A stretch of DNA of 64,000 nt, taken from assembly GCF_001421515.1 (NCBI RefSeq), contig NZ_LMKM01000009.1, positions 24,316-88,315 of the forward strand, given 5' to 3'. Under the pieces are notes generated by a model. It was not told where the DNA came from. It worked only from the letters and a program-made list of their open reading frames with translations, and made no database searches. Positions within the stretch are counted from its first letter, which is position 1. Every line of letters starts with the position of its first letter. The translations under genes and the position numbers were made by a program. Source of the DNA: Pedobacter sp. Leaf216. Its GTDB lineage: Bacteria; Bacteroidota; Bacteroidia; Sphingobacteriales; Sphingobacteriaceae. Shown one piece after another: positions 16,141-24,153 of this stretch.

Positions 16141-18395
16141 AATCATTAAGTCAAATTTTTAAGGCTTTTAGCTCAAAACTTGCTTCGAATAAGAAGGCTA
16201 AACGCACATTAATTAAACAGCATGATGTAACAGATTGTGGTGCCGCTTGCTTAGCATCAATTTCCATTCACTATGGGTTGGATTTGCCAATTGCCAGAAT
16301 AAGGCAATATGCCGGCACTGATAAAAAAGGAACCAATGTTTTAGGGTTGATTGAGGCTTCATCCAGGCTAGGTTTTTCGGCAAAAGGTGTAAAGGCTAGT
16401 TATGACAACCTTTTTACTATTCCTACACCCGTTATTGCCCACGTTAACCACAATAATTTAGCCCATTACGTTGTACTTTATAAGGTAACTGAAAATTATG
16501 TGGAGGTAATGGACCCGGCTTATGGAGAAATGCAGCGATTAACGCCAAATGAATTTAAGCAGAAATGGACCGGCGTTTTAATTATGTTGCTTCCTGGTGA
16601 TGATTTTACTGCTGGAACAGAAAGAATTTCACTCGAAAAACGGTTTTTATACCTTTTAATGCCACATAAATCAATATTGGTTCAGGTGTTAATCGGCGCC
16701 ATTTTTTACACCATTTTAGGATTATCTACCTCCATATTTTTGCAGAAAATAGTTGATAATGTGCTGCCGGAAGGAAATACTAACCTGCTTAATTTGATGG
16801 GCACTGTGATGATCATCATTATTCTCCTGCAAATTTTTATCAACTACGCAAAAACACTCTTAACAATTAAAACTGGTCAGCAAATAGATGCAAGGTTGAT
16901 TTTAGGTTATTACAAGCATCTGCTAAAATTACCACAGGCATTTTTTGATACGATGAGGGTTGGAGAAATCATTTCCCGGATGAATGATGCAGTAAAAATC
17001 AGGGCTTTTATTAATGATGTGCTGGTGGGTTTTGCAGTCAATATTTTTATCCTCATTTTTTCTTTTGCGCTAATGTTTACCTATTACTGGAAACTTGCGC
17101 TAATTATGCTTACCGTTGTTCCGTTGTATGCATTAGTTTATTACATTTCAAACCGTTTGAATAAGACTACACAACGGCAGCTGATGGAAAAGAGTGCCGA
17201 ACTGGAAAATCAACTGGTGGAATCGGTTAATTCGGTAAGCACGATTAAACGTTTCGGGTTGGAAAATTTTTCTAATTTAAAAACAGAAATCAGATTTATA
17301 AACTTGCTGAAAACGGTTTACACTTCAGGTACTAACTCTCTTTTGGTGGGTAATGCGAGTGGTTTTATTTCGAGTACATTTTCAGTTATTTTGCTTTGGG
17401 CTGGAGCAAGTTTTGTACTTCAAAATCTAATTACACCAGGCGAACTGCTTTCTTTTTACGCTATTATTGGCTACTTCACAGGTCCGGTTATTAGTTTAAT
17501 TGGAATGAACAAAGTGTTTCAGGATGCCCGGATTGCAGCAGACAGGCTTTTTGAAATTATGGATTTGGAACGGGAGAAGACCGAAAACCGGATGGATATC
17601 ACCACTGATATGATTGGTGATATTGAATTTAAAAAAGTAAATTTTAGGTATGGTACAAGGGTTACTGTTTTTGAAGGGTTCGACCTCTACATCCCGAAAG
17701 GAAAAATAACAGCCGTAGTAGGCGAGAGTGGCTCAGGCAAAACCACTTTACTTTCTTTACTCCAAAATATTTATCCATTGCAATCTGGTAGTATTATGAT
17801 TGGTGAGTTCGACCTCAATTACATCACCAACGAAAGTTTAAGAAAACTTGTTGCGGTAGTACCTCAAGATGTGCATCTTTTTGCTGGAAATGTGATTGAA
17901 AACATAGCCGTTGGTGAAATGGAGCCAGATATGAAAAAAATTATCCGCATTTGCGCGCAACTAAATATTATGGATTTTATTGAACGTTTGCCAAATGGAT
18001 TTGATACTTACCTCGGTGAGAATGCTACAAATTTATCTGGTGGACAACGCCAGCGTCTGGCTATTGCCCGGGCCTTATATCGCGATCCCGAAATCCTTAT
18101 TTTGGATGAAGCCACCTCATCATTGGATTCTTCATCAGAAGAGCATATTCACAATGCGATATCTTTACTTCGTGAGCAGGGTAAAACCATTATTTTAATT
18201 GCTCACCGCCTAAGCACCGTAGTTAATGCCGATAAAATTGTAGTGCTTAAAGAAGGGAAATTGATAGAAGAAGGAACGCATCAAGAATTGGTGAAATTGG
18301 ATGGAATGTATACCAGCATGTGGCATAAACAATTTCCATCAATTAATGATGCCATAAAGAGAACGAAGACAAGAAAAGTGGAGCCTAAAAATTAA
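16137..18395 (+). CDS. Peptidase-containing ABC transporter (C39 domain, PCAT)
   Basis: The 752-residue protein combines an N-terminal C39 peptidase (about 25-160; catalytic Cys in TDCGAACLAS, His in LAHYVVLY, Asp in VMDPAYG), a six-helix ABC membrane domain (about 185-470) and an ATPase domain (about 500-735; Walker A GESGSGKTTLL, signature LSGGQRQRLAIARAL, Walker B ILILDEATSSLD, H-loop IAHRLST). All key residues are present, so it should both cut double-glycine leaders and export the peptides. The two upstream precursors are the obvious substrates. Gene order (peptides, HlyD, PCAT) matches known bacteriocin and microcin export loci. Confidence 0.93.
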   Translation: MKSLSQIFKAFSSKLASNKKAKRTLIKQHDVTDCGAACLASISIHYGLDLPIARIRQYAGTDKKGTNVLGLIEASSRLGFSAKGVKASYDNLFTIPTPVIAHVNHNNLAHYVVLYKVTENYVEVMDPAYGEMQRLTPNEFKQKWTGVLIMLLPGDDFTAGTERISLEKRFLYLLMPHKSILVQVLIGAIFYTILGLSTSIFLQKIVDNVLPEGNTNLLNLMGTVMIIIILLQIFINYAKTLLTIKTGQQIDARLILGYYKHLLKLPQAFFDTMRVGEIISRMNDAVKIRAFINDVLVGFAVNIFILIFSFALMFTYYWKLALIMLTVVPLYALVYYISNRLNKTTQRQLMEKSAELENQLVESVNSVSTIKRFGLENFSNLKTEIRFINLLKTVYTSGTNSLLVGNASGFISSTFSVILLWAGASFVLQNLITPGELLSFYAIIGYFTGPVISLIGMNKVFQDARIAADRLFEIMDLEREKTENRMDITTDMIGDIEFKKVNFRYGTRVTVFEGFDLYIPKGKITAVVGESGSGKTTLLSLLQNIYPLQSGSIMIGEFDLNYITNESLRKLVAVVPQDVHLFAGNVIENIAVGEMEPDMKKIIRICAQLNIMDFIERLPNGFDTYLGENATNLSGGQRQRLAIARALYRDPEILILDEATSSLDSSSEEHIHNAISLLREQGKTIILIAHRLSTVVNADKIVVLKEGKLIEEGTHQELVKLDGMYTSMWHKQFPSINDAIKRTKTRKVEPKN

Positions 18396-18411
18396 AATTT
18401 AATTCAGGCTC
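18381..18411 (+). terminator. Hairpin at the end of the exporter gene
   Basis: GAGCCT (18381-18386) and AGGCTC (18406-18411) enclose an inner AATTAA/TTAATT dyad. The hairpin overlaps the PCAT stop codon and is followed by a T-rich stretch. It could terminate or reduce transcription into the next genes. Confidence 0.5.
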
Positions 18412-18460
18412 CTATATTCTTTTTCAGAATCTTGAATAACCTTCGTTTTATGATACGTCA

Positions 18461-18730
18461 TTGGCAGTGTTGATTTTTGGATTATTTACCCTTTTTACTT
18501 CATGGGATAGAATTATGGATGAACGTCTACTTAGTCTAAAGATGACGTCGATCTATCTTGCGATCATAGTGAGCTACCTCTTCAAAATGATCAGTTCGGA
18601 ATTGGTTAAACAGCAGATTTTTTCATACGGGTTGACCAATATAAATCACTTCATTATAATGGTCTTTGCAGTTGCTAATGTTACTTATCATTCAAGACTT
18701 TATTCTAGCACAAATAAAGGCGATGACTAA
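18461..18730 (+). CDS. Small membrane protein next to an HTH regulator, start uncertain
   Basis: The frame encodes up to 89 residues with about two hydrophobic segments (LIFGLFTLF near the start, IYLAIIVSYLF, and FIIMVFAVANVTY). The only starts in frame are TTG at 18461 or GTG at 18467. An ATG at 18450 is out of frame, so an N-terminal frameshift or truncation is possible. Its last 8 bases overlap the HTH gene, as in two-gene units of a membrane protein plus a Cro/CI regulator. Lying directly after the peptide exporter, it is a candidate immunity protein, but this is only positional inference. Confidence 0.5.
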   Translation: MAVLIFGLFTLFTSWDRIMDERLLSLKMTSIYLAIIVSYLFKMISSELVKQQIFSYGLTNINHFIIMVFAVANVTYHSRLYSSTNKGDD

Positions 18731-18929
18731 CAACTTAAAAGTAGAACGAGCGAAAAGGAACTATACTCAGGCGAATTTGGCAGAAAGGGTAAGTGTCTCT
18801 CGACAAACTATGAACTCCATCGAAATCGGAAAATATGTGCCCTCAACTTTACTTGCACTAAAAATAGCAAAAGTCTTCAATACCTCTGTAGATGAAATTT
18901 TTTGCTTAGAAGACTCCGATTATTTATAA
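18723..18929 (+). CDS. Small HTH regulator (Cro/CI type)
   Basis: I start at the ATG at 18723 (MTNNLKVERAKRNYTQ), which overlaps the preceding gene by 8 bases. A longer frame from 18666 would lie inside that gene. The 68-residue protein is a single HTH_3 domain: LKVERAKRNYTQANLAERVSVSRQTM, then IEIGKYVPSTLLALKIAKVF, ending with the SVDEIFCLED tail typical of this group. Members often regulate their own two-gene unit. It may control the upstream membrane protein, and possibly the peptide locus. Confidence 0.85.
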   Translation: MTNNLKVERAKRNYTQANLAERVSVSRQTMNSIEIGKYVPSTLLALKIAKVFNTSVDEIFCLEDSDYL

Positions 18930-19024
18930 CGATTTCTAATTCATAGCTGCCCCTCCTAAATAACAAAAAAAATCAAGATGTGTATAAGGTAAACTATTTG
19001 AAAATCAATTTGTTAACCTCTAAA

Positions 19025-19071
19025 AGGTGCCTTAGGTTTTATATTGTCACAAGGCACCTCTTGAGGCACCT
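19025..19071. repeat. Inverted repeat with two alternative partners
   Basis: AGGTGCCTT (19025-19033) can pair with AAGGCACCT (19051-19059) or with the second copy AGGCACCT (19064-19071). The two hairpins would exclude each other. It lies between the HTH gene and the ssrA terminator; function is unknown. Confidence 0.5.
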
Positions 19072-19117
19072 CGCATCTGCGTTTTTTGGTCAAAAAAGCC
19101 ACTAAATCCCAAAAAAC

Positions 19118-19150
19118 AAAATCCTGCAAATCGTTGATTTGCAGGATTTT
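19118..19150 (-). terminator. ssrA terminator
   Basis: A perfect 15-bp stem (19118-19132 with 19136-19150, 3-base loop) lies 35 bases beyond the tmRNA 3' end. T-rich sequence follows on the minus strand. The stem is symmetric enough to act on both strands. Confidence 0.85.
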
Positions 19151-19184
19151 AGTGTTTTTTGGTGTGTTTTTTTACTGATTCCAG

Positions 19185-19547
19185 TGGAGCCGAAGGGAGT
19201 CGAACCCTTGTCCAGTTGTGAGATAAATTATACCTTCTACATGCTTATTTTTCAATTGATTTTCGGGAAATAAACGGGCTGAAAACCGACCTTATTTAAA
19301 TCCTTAGATACTTTATCTCACTTTAAGTCGTATCTCCTTAAAGCCAGCTTTGTTGTTTCGATGCCCCGGATTCTAACCCAACAATGCAGCAGTTAGAGGG
19401 ACAAAAGCTAGTTAGTTCTAAACTAAGCAGCTAAGGCGTAAGTATTTTCGCCAACTAAAATGTGATCGTTCACTTTAAGTGCTCTCCGAACAACGCACTG
19501 CATGCTAACATAACCTTCGCCACCCCGTCAAATCCAAGAACGGCCCC
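19185..19547 (-). ncRNA. ssrA: tmRNA
   Basis: On the minus strand it starts GGGGCCGTTCTTGGATTTG and continues into GACGGGGTGGCGAAGG, the universal tmRNA 5' region. It ends GGGTTCGACTCCCTTCGG followed by CTCCA, giving the tRNA-like T-arm and an encoded CCA. The tag frame at 19452-19423 reads GENTYALAA followed by TAG, with GGC as the likely resume codon. tmRNA rescues stalled ribosomes with SmpB and marks the products for proteolysis. About 363 bases, a normal one-piece form. Confidence 0.95.
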
Positions 19548-19590
19548 TTTTCAGTTTGCAGTTTGAGTAACCAGTTTACAAACCGAACTG

Positions 19591-19598
19591 CAAATATA
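19591..19598 (-). promoter_or_regulatory. Candidate -7 box for ssrA
   Basis: TATATTTG on the minus strand, about 44 bases before the mature tmRNA 5' end. This fits a precursor later trimmed by RNase P. No -33 box at a good distance. Confidence 0.4.
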
Positions 19599-19675
19599 CA
19601 AATTAAATGCCAAATAATAGCTGTAAACTAATATTTGGCATCTGAAATTAAAAATTGAAAATTGAAAATTGCAAA

Positions 19676-20875
19676 CTATACTTGTCTACCCGGATATTGC
19701 TGCAAAGCTACTTCCAAACAATCCATCGCAGCATTTAAATCATTAATATTTAATACGTATGCCATACGTACCTCGTTTTTGCCCGAGCCTGGTGTAGAGT
19801 AAAACCCTGTAGCAGGTGCCATCATTACCGTTTGGTTATCATGACTAAAATCTTCTAAAATCCACTGACAGAACTTATCCGCATCGTCAATCGGAAATTT
19901 AGCCACAACATAAAATGCACCACCCGGATTCGGACAAAATACTCCATCAATATTGTTTAATCTGCCAACCAAAGTATCGCGGCGTAAAGTATATTCAGTG
20001 TTTACCTTTTCAAAATAACTATCTGGTGTATCTACAGCAGCAGCTCCTGCAATCTGTTCTACCATACCCGGACTCAACCTCGCCTGTGCAAATTTTAAAC
20101 CTGAGGCAATAACTTCTTTGTTTTTAGTAATTAAACAGCCTAAACGAGCACCACATGCACTATAACGTTTAGAAACCGTATCCATAATAACAACATTTTC
20201 ATCCAAGCCATCCAAATGCATTGGAGAAATAAATGCTCTGCCATCGTAACAGAATTCACGATAAGCTTCATCTGAGAATAAAAACAGGTCGTATTTTATA
20301 CAAAGCGTTTTTAAAGCCTCTAATTCTTCTCTTGAGTATAAATAACCAGTAGGGTTATTGGGGTTACAGATAATTATAGCTTTCGTTTTTTCAGTAATCA
20401 GTTTTTCAAACTCAGCAATAGGAGGCAAGGCAAAACCATTTTCGATATAAGATAGGATCGGTTTCACCACCACATTGCTCATACATGCAAAACCATTATA
20501 GTTGGCGTAAAAAGGTTCTGGAATAATAATTTCATCTCCCTCGTTTACACAGGTTTGCATGGCAATGGTTATCGCTTCAGAACCACCCACGGTTACCAAT
20601 ATATTTTCTGGCGTAATATTATAGCCTAATTTATTGTAGTATTCGGTAAGTTTTAAACGGTAAGCAAGAGTACCCTCTGATGGTGTATAGGCCCAAACAT
20701 TAAAATCAATGTTTTTTATGGCATTTAACATTCCTTCAGGGGTTTCTATATCTGGTTGACCAATGTTTAAATGATAAACCTTTTTACCATCTTTTTTAGC
20801 TTGATCTGCAAAGGGAGTTAATTTTCTGATCGGCGATGCAGGCATCTGCACCCCTTTTTGTGAAATTTTTGGCAT
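19676..20875 (-). CDS. PLP-dependent class I/II aminotransferase (aspartate-type)
   Basis: This 399-residue protein has the fold-type I signature set: LNIGQPDIETP near the N-terminus, TVGGSEAITIAMQTC, IIICNPNNPTGYLYS, SDEAYREFCYDG and the PLP Lys in DTVSKRYSACGARLGCL, with the substrate Arg in EVRMAYVL. It resembles aspartate or aromatic aminotransferases of the I-gamma type. A role in transamination of Asp, Phe or Tyr is plausible, since the shikimate genes are about 8 kb away, but it is not encoded with them. A terminator hairpin separates it from the upstream DUF1573 gene. A TATTTTTG box ends 4 bases before its ATG. Confidence 0.9.
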   Translation of the reverse strand: MPKISQKGVQMPASPIRKLTPFADQAKKDGKKVYHLNIGQPDIETPEGMLNAIKNIDFNVWAYTPSEGTLAYRLKLTEYYNKLGYNITPENILVTVGGSEAITIAMQTCVNEGDEIIIPEPFYANYNGFACMSNVVVKPILSYIENGFALPPIAEFEKLITEKTKAIIICNPNNPTGYLYSREELEALKTLCIKYDLFLFSDEAYREFCYDGRAFISPMHLDGLDENVVIMDTVSKRYSACGARLGCLITKNKEVIASGLKFAQARLSPGMVEQIAGAAAVDTPDSYFEKVNTEYTLRRDTLVGRLNNIDGVFCPNPGGAFYVVAKFPIDDADKFCQWILEDFSHDNQTVMMAPATGFYSTPGSGKNEVRMAYVLNINDLNAAMDCLEVALQQYPGRQV

Positions 20876-20887
20876 GGCACAAAAATA

Positions 20888-20917
20888 AAAAAGTCCCGAT
20901 GAAAATCGGGACTTTTT
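20888..20917 (-). terminator. Terminator between the DUF1573 and aminotransferase genes
   Basis: AAAAAGTCCCGAT (20888-20900), a GAAA loop and ATCGGGACTTTTT (20905-20917) form a perfect 13-bp stem with A/T flanks. It most simply terminates the DUF1573 transcript just before the next gene. Confidence 0.85.
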
Positions 20918-20937
20918 AAATATTATCGATTAAAAAA

Positions 20938-21330
20938 TTACTTTGATGCTGCGGCAACAGTTTCACCTTTAATGTAAAGCACTTTTATAGGTGTTTTAGC
21001 ATTTGAAGTGATGGTTACAGCTTTTGAAAATGTAGATGGACCAGCAGCAGCATTAAATGTTACTGAAATTACACCTGTTTCACCTTTTTTTAGTGGTGTA
21101 GAAGTATATTTAGGTACAGTACATCCACAGCTTGCTTCAGCTTTGGTAATAATTAATGGCTCTTCGCCAACATTGGTGTATTTAAAATCGTAAGTAACTG
21201 GTTTGTTTAAAACAATTTTACCGAAATCGTGCGTTTCAGCTTCAAATTTAAATTCAGCAGGTTTAGCTTGTGCATTTGCAGCAATACCAAAACCTAAAAC
21301 AAAAGCGAATAATACTAAGATCTTTTTCAT
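20938..21330 (-). CDS. Exported DUF1573 protein
   Basis: I start at the ATG at 21330 (MKKILVLFAFVLGFG), which gives a clean signal peptide ending ANAQ. The longer frame upstream adds 53 residues without a signal and crosses the promoter. The 130-residue product is a single Ig-like DUF1573 domain: THDFGKI, TYDFKYTNVGEEPL and KAEASCGCTVPKY with the conserved CGC, then PLKKGETGVISVTFN. The family is abundant in Bacteroidota and periplasmic or surface-located; its function is not defined. It is divergent from the fused E1 gene. Confidence 0.88.
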   Translation of the reverse strand: MKKILVLFAFVLGFGIAANAQAKPAEFKFEAETHDFGKIVLNKPVTYDFKYTNVGEEPLIITKAEASCGCTVPKYTSTPLKKGETGVISVTFNAAAGPSTFSKAVTITSNAKTPIKVLYIKGETVAAASK

Positions 21331-21366
21331 GTTATGTGGTTGTAATTTATTTTTAAATTCCTTAAA

Positions 21367-21395
21367 CAAATTTAATGTTTTCAGATTAAAACAAA
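21367..21395 (-). promoter_or_regulatory. Promoter of the DUF1573 gene
   Basis: On the minus strand, TTTG (21395-21392), 17 bases and TAAATTTG (21374-21367) match the Bacteroidota promoter. A leader of about 30 bases precedes the ATG at 21330, which supports that start. Confidence 0.65.
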
Positions 21396-21471
21396 AACTA
21401 TTCCAATTATTATTTTGCAAATCGATATATAATTTTACAATCGAGGTTAAAGGCAAACTTTTAATTTTGTA

Positions 21472-21479
21472 TATATTTG
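21472..21479 (+). promoter_or_regulatory. -7 box of the fused E1 gene
   Basis: TATATTTG fits TAnnTTTG. It gives a leader of about 18 bases before the ATG at 21502, supporting that start over the TTG at 21493. Confidence 0.5.
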
Positions 21480-21501
21480 CCGCAACCAATCTTTGATTAC
21501 T

Positions 21502-23922
21502 ATGCCGAATGAAAAATTGATGACCAACCCTATTGATGCTTCTGAATTAAGTTTTGATGATTTTAAATCAATTGTTATAAACGACTATAAAACAGCTTAT
21601 GAGAGTAGGCAGGCAAGTGTTTTAGGTCGTAGAGAAGTATTGACAGGCAAGGCTAAGTTTGGCATTTTTGGGGATGGTAAAGAGGTTCCGCAGGTTGCCA
21701 TGGCCAAAGCTTTTAAAAACGGCGATTGGCGTTCGGGTTATTACCGAGATCAAACTTTTGCTTTCGCAACAGGCATTTCCACTATAAAAGAATTTTTTGC
21801 ACAACTTTATGCAAATCCCACCAATGGGGCCGATCCTTTTTCTGGTGGCAGGCAGATGAACTGTCACTTTGCAACCAAATCAATTAATGAAGATGGGAGT
21901 TGGAACGATTTAACACAGATAAAAAACTGTTCATCAGATATTTCGCCAACCGGAGGGCAAATGGCGCGCCTGGTGGGTTTAGCTTATGCATCTAAACTGT
22001 TCAGGCAAAATCGAGAACTCGACTATCTAAAACATTTTTCTGTTAATGGTAATGAAGTTGCTTTTGGTACCATCGGCAATGCATCTACATCAGAAGGAGT
22101 ATTTTTTGAAGCCATTAATGCAGCAGGGGTTTTGCAGATTCCGATGGCTATCTCCATTTGGGACGATGCTTATGGAATCTCCGTTCCGGCAAAATACCAA
22201 ACCACTAAAGAAGATATTTCTGAGGTTTTAAAAGGTTTCCAACGGGAGCCAGAACAACCTGGATACGAAATCTATAAAGTAAAAGGCTGGGATTATCCCG
22301 CGTTATGCGAAGTGTATGAAAAAGCAATAAATGTTTGCAGAACCGAACACGTACCGGTTTTAATCCACGTAACCGAACTCACTCAACCTCAAGGGCATTC
22401 TACTTCCGGTTCTCATGAGCGTTATAAATCAAAAGATCGTTTAACCTGGGAAACTGAGCATGATTGTATTCTAAAAATGCGTGAATGGATGCTCGATTCT
22501 GCAATTGCTACAGAAGAAGAAATAGCAGAAATAGAAAAAGAAGCTAAAATATTTGTTCGTAATGCCCAAAAAGAAGCCTGGAATGAGTTTTTAGATAGCA
22601 TTAAGCCAGAGCATAAGCAAGTTGTCGACCTGATCAGTGGGGTGGCTAAACATCAGCCCGAGCTGGCGAAAATCGCCGCCAATTTAGCTTCAATTGCTGA
22701 TGCACAACGCAGAGAGGTTTTTGTTGCTGCACGTAAGGCGATCCGGTTATCAGTAAATAACAGCTCAGCAGAGCGCGATGAATTGTTAAACTGGTACAAA
22801 AACCAGGAAAAATTTAATTACGACAGGTACAACTCAAAACTACATACCGATGGTAAGGAAAGTCCTGCAAAAATTGCGGTTGTAGATCCAATTTATGATG
22901 ACCTGTCTAAAATGGTTGATGGCAGGGAAGTACTTAACGCCTGTTTTAACGAAAATTTTGCCCGCGATCAGCGTTTGGTTGCTTTTGGTGAAGATTTAGG
23001 TAATATTGGTGATGTGAATCAAGGTTTTGCGGGTTTACAGGCCAAATATGGCGAATTAAGAATTACCGATACCGGAATTAGAGAAATGACCATTATGGGT
23101 CAGGGAATAGGCCTTGGAATGCGTGGTTTGAAACCCATTGCCGAAATACAGTACCTTGATTATTTAATATTTGCATTAAACGTGCTGAGTGATGATTTAG
23201 CCTCACTTTCATACCGTACAAAAGGCATTCAAAAAGCACCCGTTATTGTGCGTACTCGTGGCCACCGGTTAGAAGGTATCTGGCATTCTGGCTCGCCAAT
23301 CAGTATGTTATTGGGTTCATTAAGAGGTTTACACCTTTGTGTACCCAGAAATATGACACAAGCTGCTGGAATTTACAATACCCTTTTTAGGGCTGATGAA
23401 CCTGCTATAGTAATCGAATGTTTAAATGGTTACCGTTTAAAAGAAAAATTACCTACAAACGTGGGCGAATTTACTGTTCCTTTAGGTAAAGCCGAAGTTT
23501 TGGAAGAAGGAAGCGATATTACCGTAGTTTCTTATGGTTCTTCGTTAAGGATAGTTCAGGAGGCAGCAGAAGAATTAAGTCTTTTAGGTATTTCTGTAGA
23601 AATTATAGATCCGCAAACCCTTTTACCTTTCGATATAAACCATGTTTGTGTAAATTCACTTTCAAAAACCAATAAATTACTGATTGTAGATGAAGATGTT
23701 CCTGGAGGCGCATCGGCATATATCTTACAAAAGATTTTAGAGGAACAAAAAGGATATTTCCACCTGGATGGGCAGCCAAAAACATTATCGGCAAAAGCAC
23801 ACCGTCCACCGTTCGGTTCTGATGGTGATTATTTTAGTAAACCATCTGTAGATGACGTGATTGAAACCATTTATCAAATGATGCATGATGCGAATCCGGC
23901 AAAATACCCTGCAATATTTTAA
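21502..23922 (+). CDS. Fused E1 alpha/beta 2-oxoacid dehydrogenase (branched-chain type)
   Basis: This protein of about 806 residues fuses both E1 subunits. The alpha half (about 20-400) has YYRDQTFAFATG, GGRQMNCHF and the thiamine diphosphate site FGTIGNASTSEGVFFEAINAAG. The beta half (about 470-800) has NENFARDQRLVAFGEDLG, TDTGIREMTIMGQGIGLG and IVDEDVPGGASAYI. E1 decarboxylates a 2-oxoacid and passes the acyl group to an E2 lipoyl domain. The alpha/beta fusion is common in Bacteroidota and is usually labelled 2-oxoisovalerate dehydrogenase. No E2 or E3 gene is adjacent, so substrate (branched-chain or pyruvate) is inferred from resemblance only. Confidence 0.88.
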   Translation: MPNEKLMTNPIDASELSFDDFKSIVINDYKTAYESRQASVLGRREVLTGKAKFGIFGDGKEVPQVAMAKAFKNGDWRSGYYRDQTFAFATGISTIKEFFAQLYANPTNGADPFSGGRQMNCHFATKSINEDGSWNDLTQIKNCSSDISPTGGQMARLVGLAYASKLFRQNRELDYLKHFSVNGNEVAFGTIGNASTSEGVFFEAINAAGVLQIPMAISIWDDAYGISVPAKYQTTKEDISEVLKGFQREPEQPGYEIYKVKGWDYPALCEVYEKAINVCRTEHVPVLIHVTELTQPQGHSTSGSHERYKSKDRLTWETEHDCILKMREWMLDSAIATEEEIAEIEKEAKIFVRNAQKEAWNEFLDSIKPEHKQVVDLISGVAKHQPELAKIAANLASIADAQRREVFVAARKAIRLSVNNSSAERDELLNWYKNQEKFNYDRYNSKLHTDGKESPAKIAVVDPIYDDLSKMVDGREVLNACFNENFARDQRLVAFGEDLGNIGDVNQGFAGLQAKYGELRITDTGIREMTIMGQGIGLGMRGLKPIAEIQYLDYLIFALNVLSDDLASLSYRTKGIQKAPVIVRTRGHRLEGIWHSGSPISMLLGSLRGLHLCVPRNMTQAAGIYNTLFRADEPAIVIECLNGYRLKEKLPTNVGEFTVPLGKAEVLEEGSDITVVSYGSSLRIVQEAAEELSLLGISVEIIDPQTLLPFDINHVCVNSLSKTNKLLIVDEDVPGGASAYILQKILEEQKGYFHLDGQPKTLSAKAHRPPFGSDGDYFSKPSVDDVIETIYQMMHDANPAKYPAIF

Positions 23923-24153
23923 CTTTTGAACTAAATAGCGGTCAATATGATTCCCTCTGATTGCTATCTTCGGTTTATTAAAATCTTGTAGTCACATTAA
24001 GACGAAAATAATTGTTTTTTATAAATAAGGTAAAAATCCGGTTACTTAGTAATCGAATTTTTATATACTTTTATAAATCATAACATTTTTTTTATCTCAG
24101 TATGTTTTATATCATCCCAATTGTGAAACACTGTAATTATTTAGGCTTTTTAC

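Noticed and set aside
20888..20917. Attenuator for the aminotransferase gene
   Set aside because: No leader frame or alternative pairing was found; the hairpin directly follows the DUF1573 stop and is most simply its terminator.
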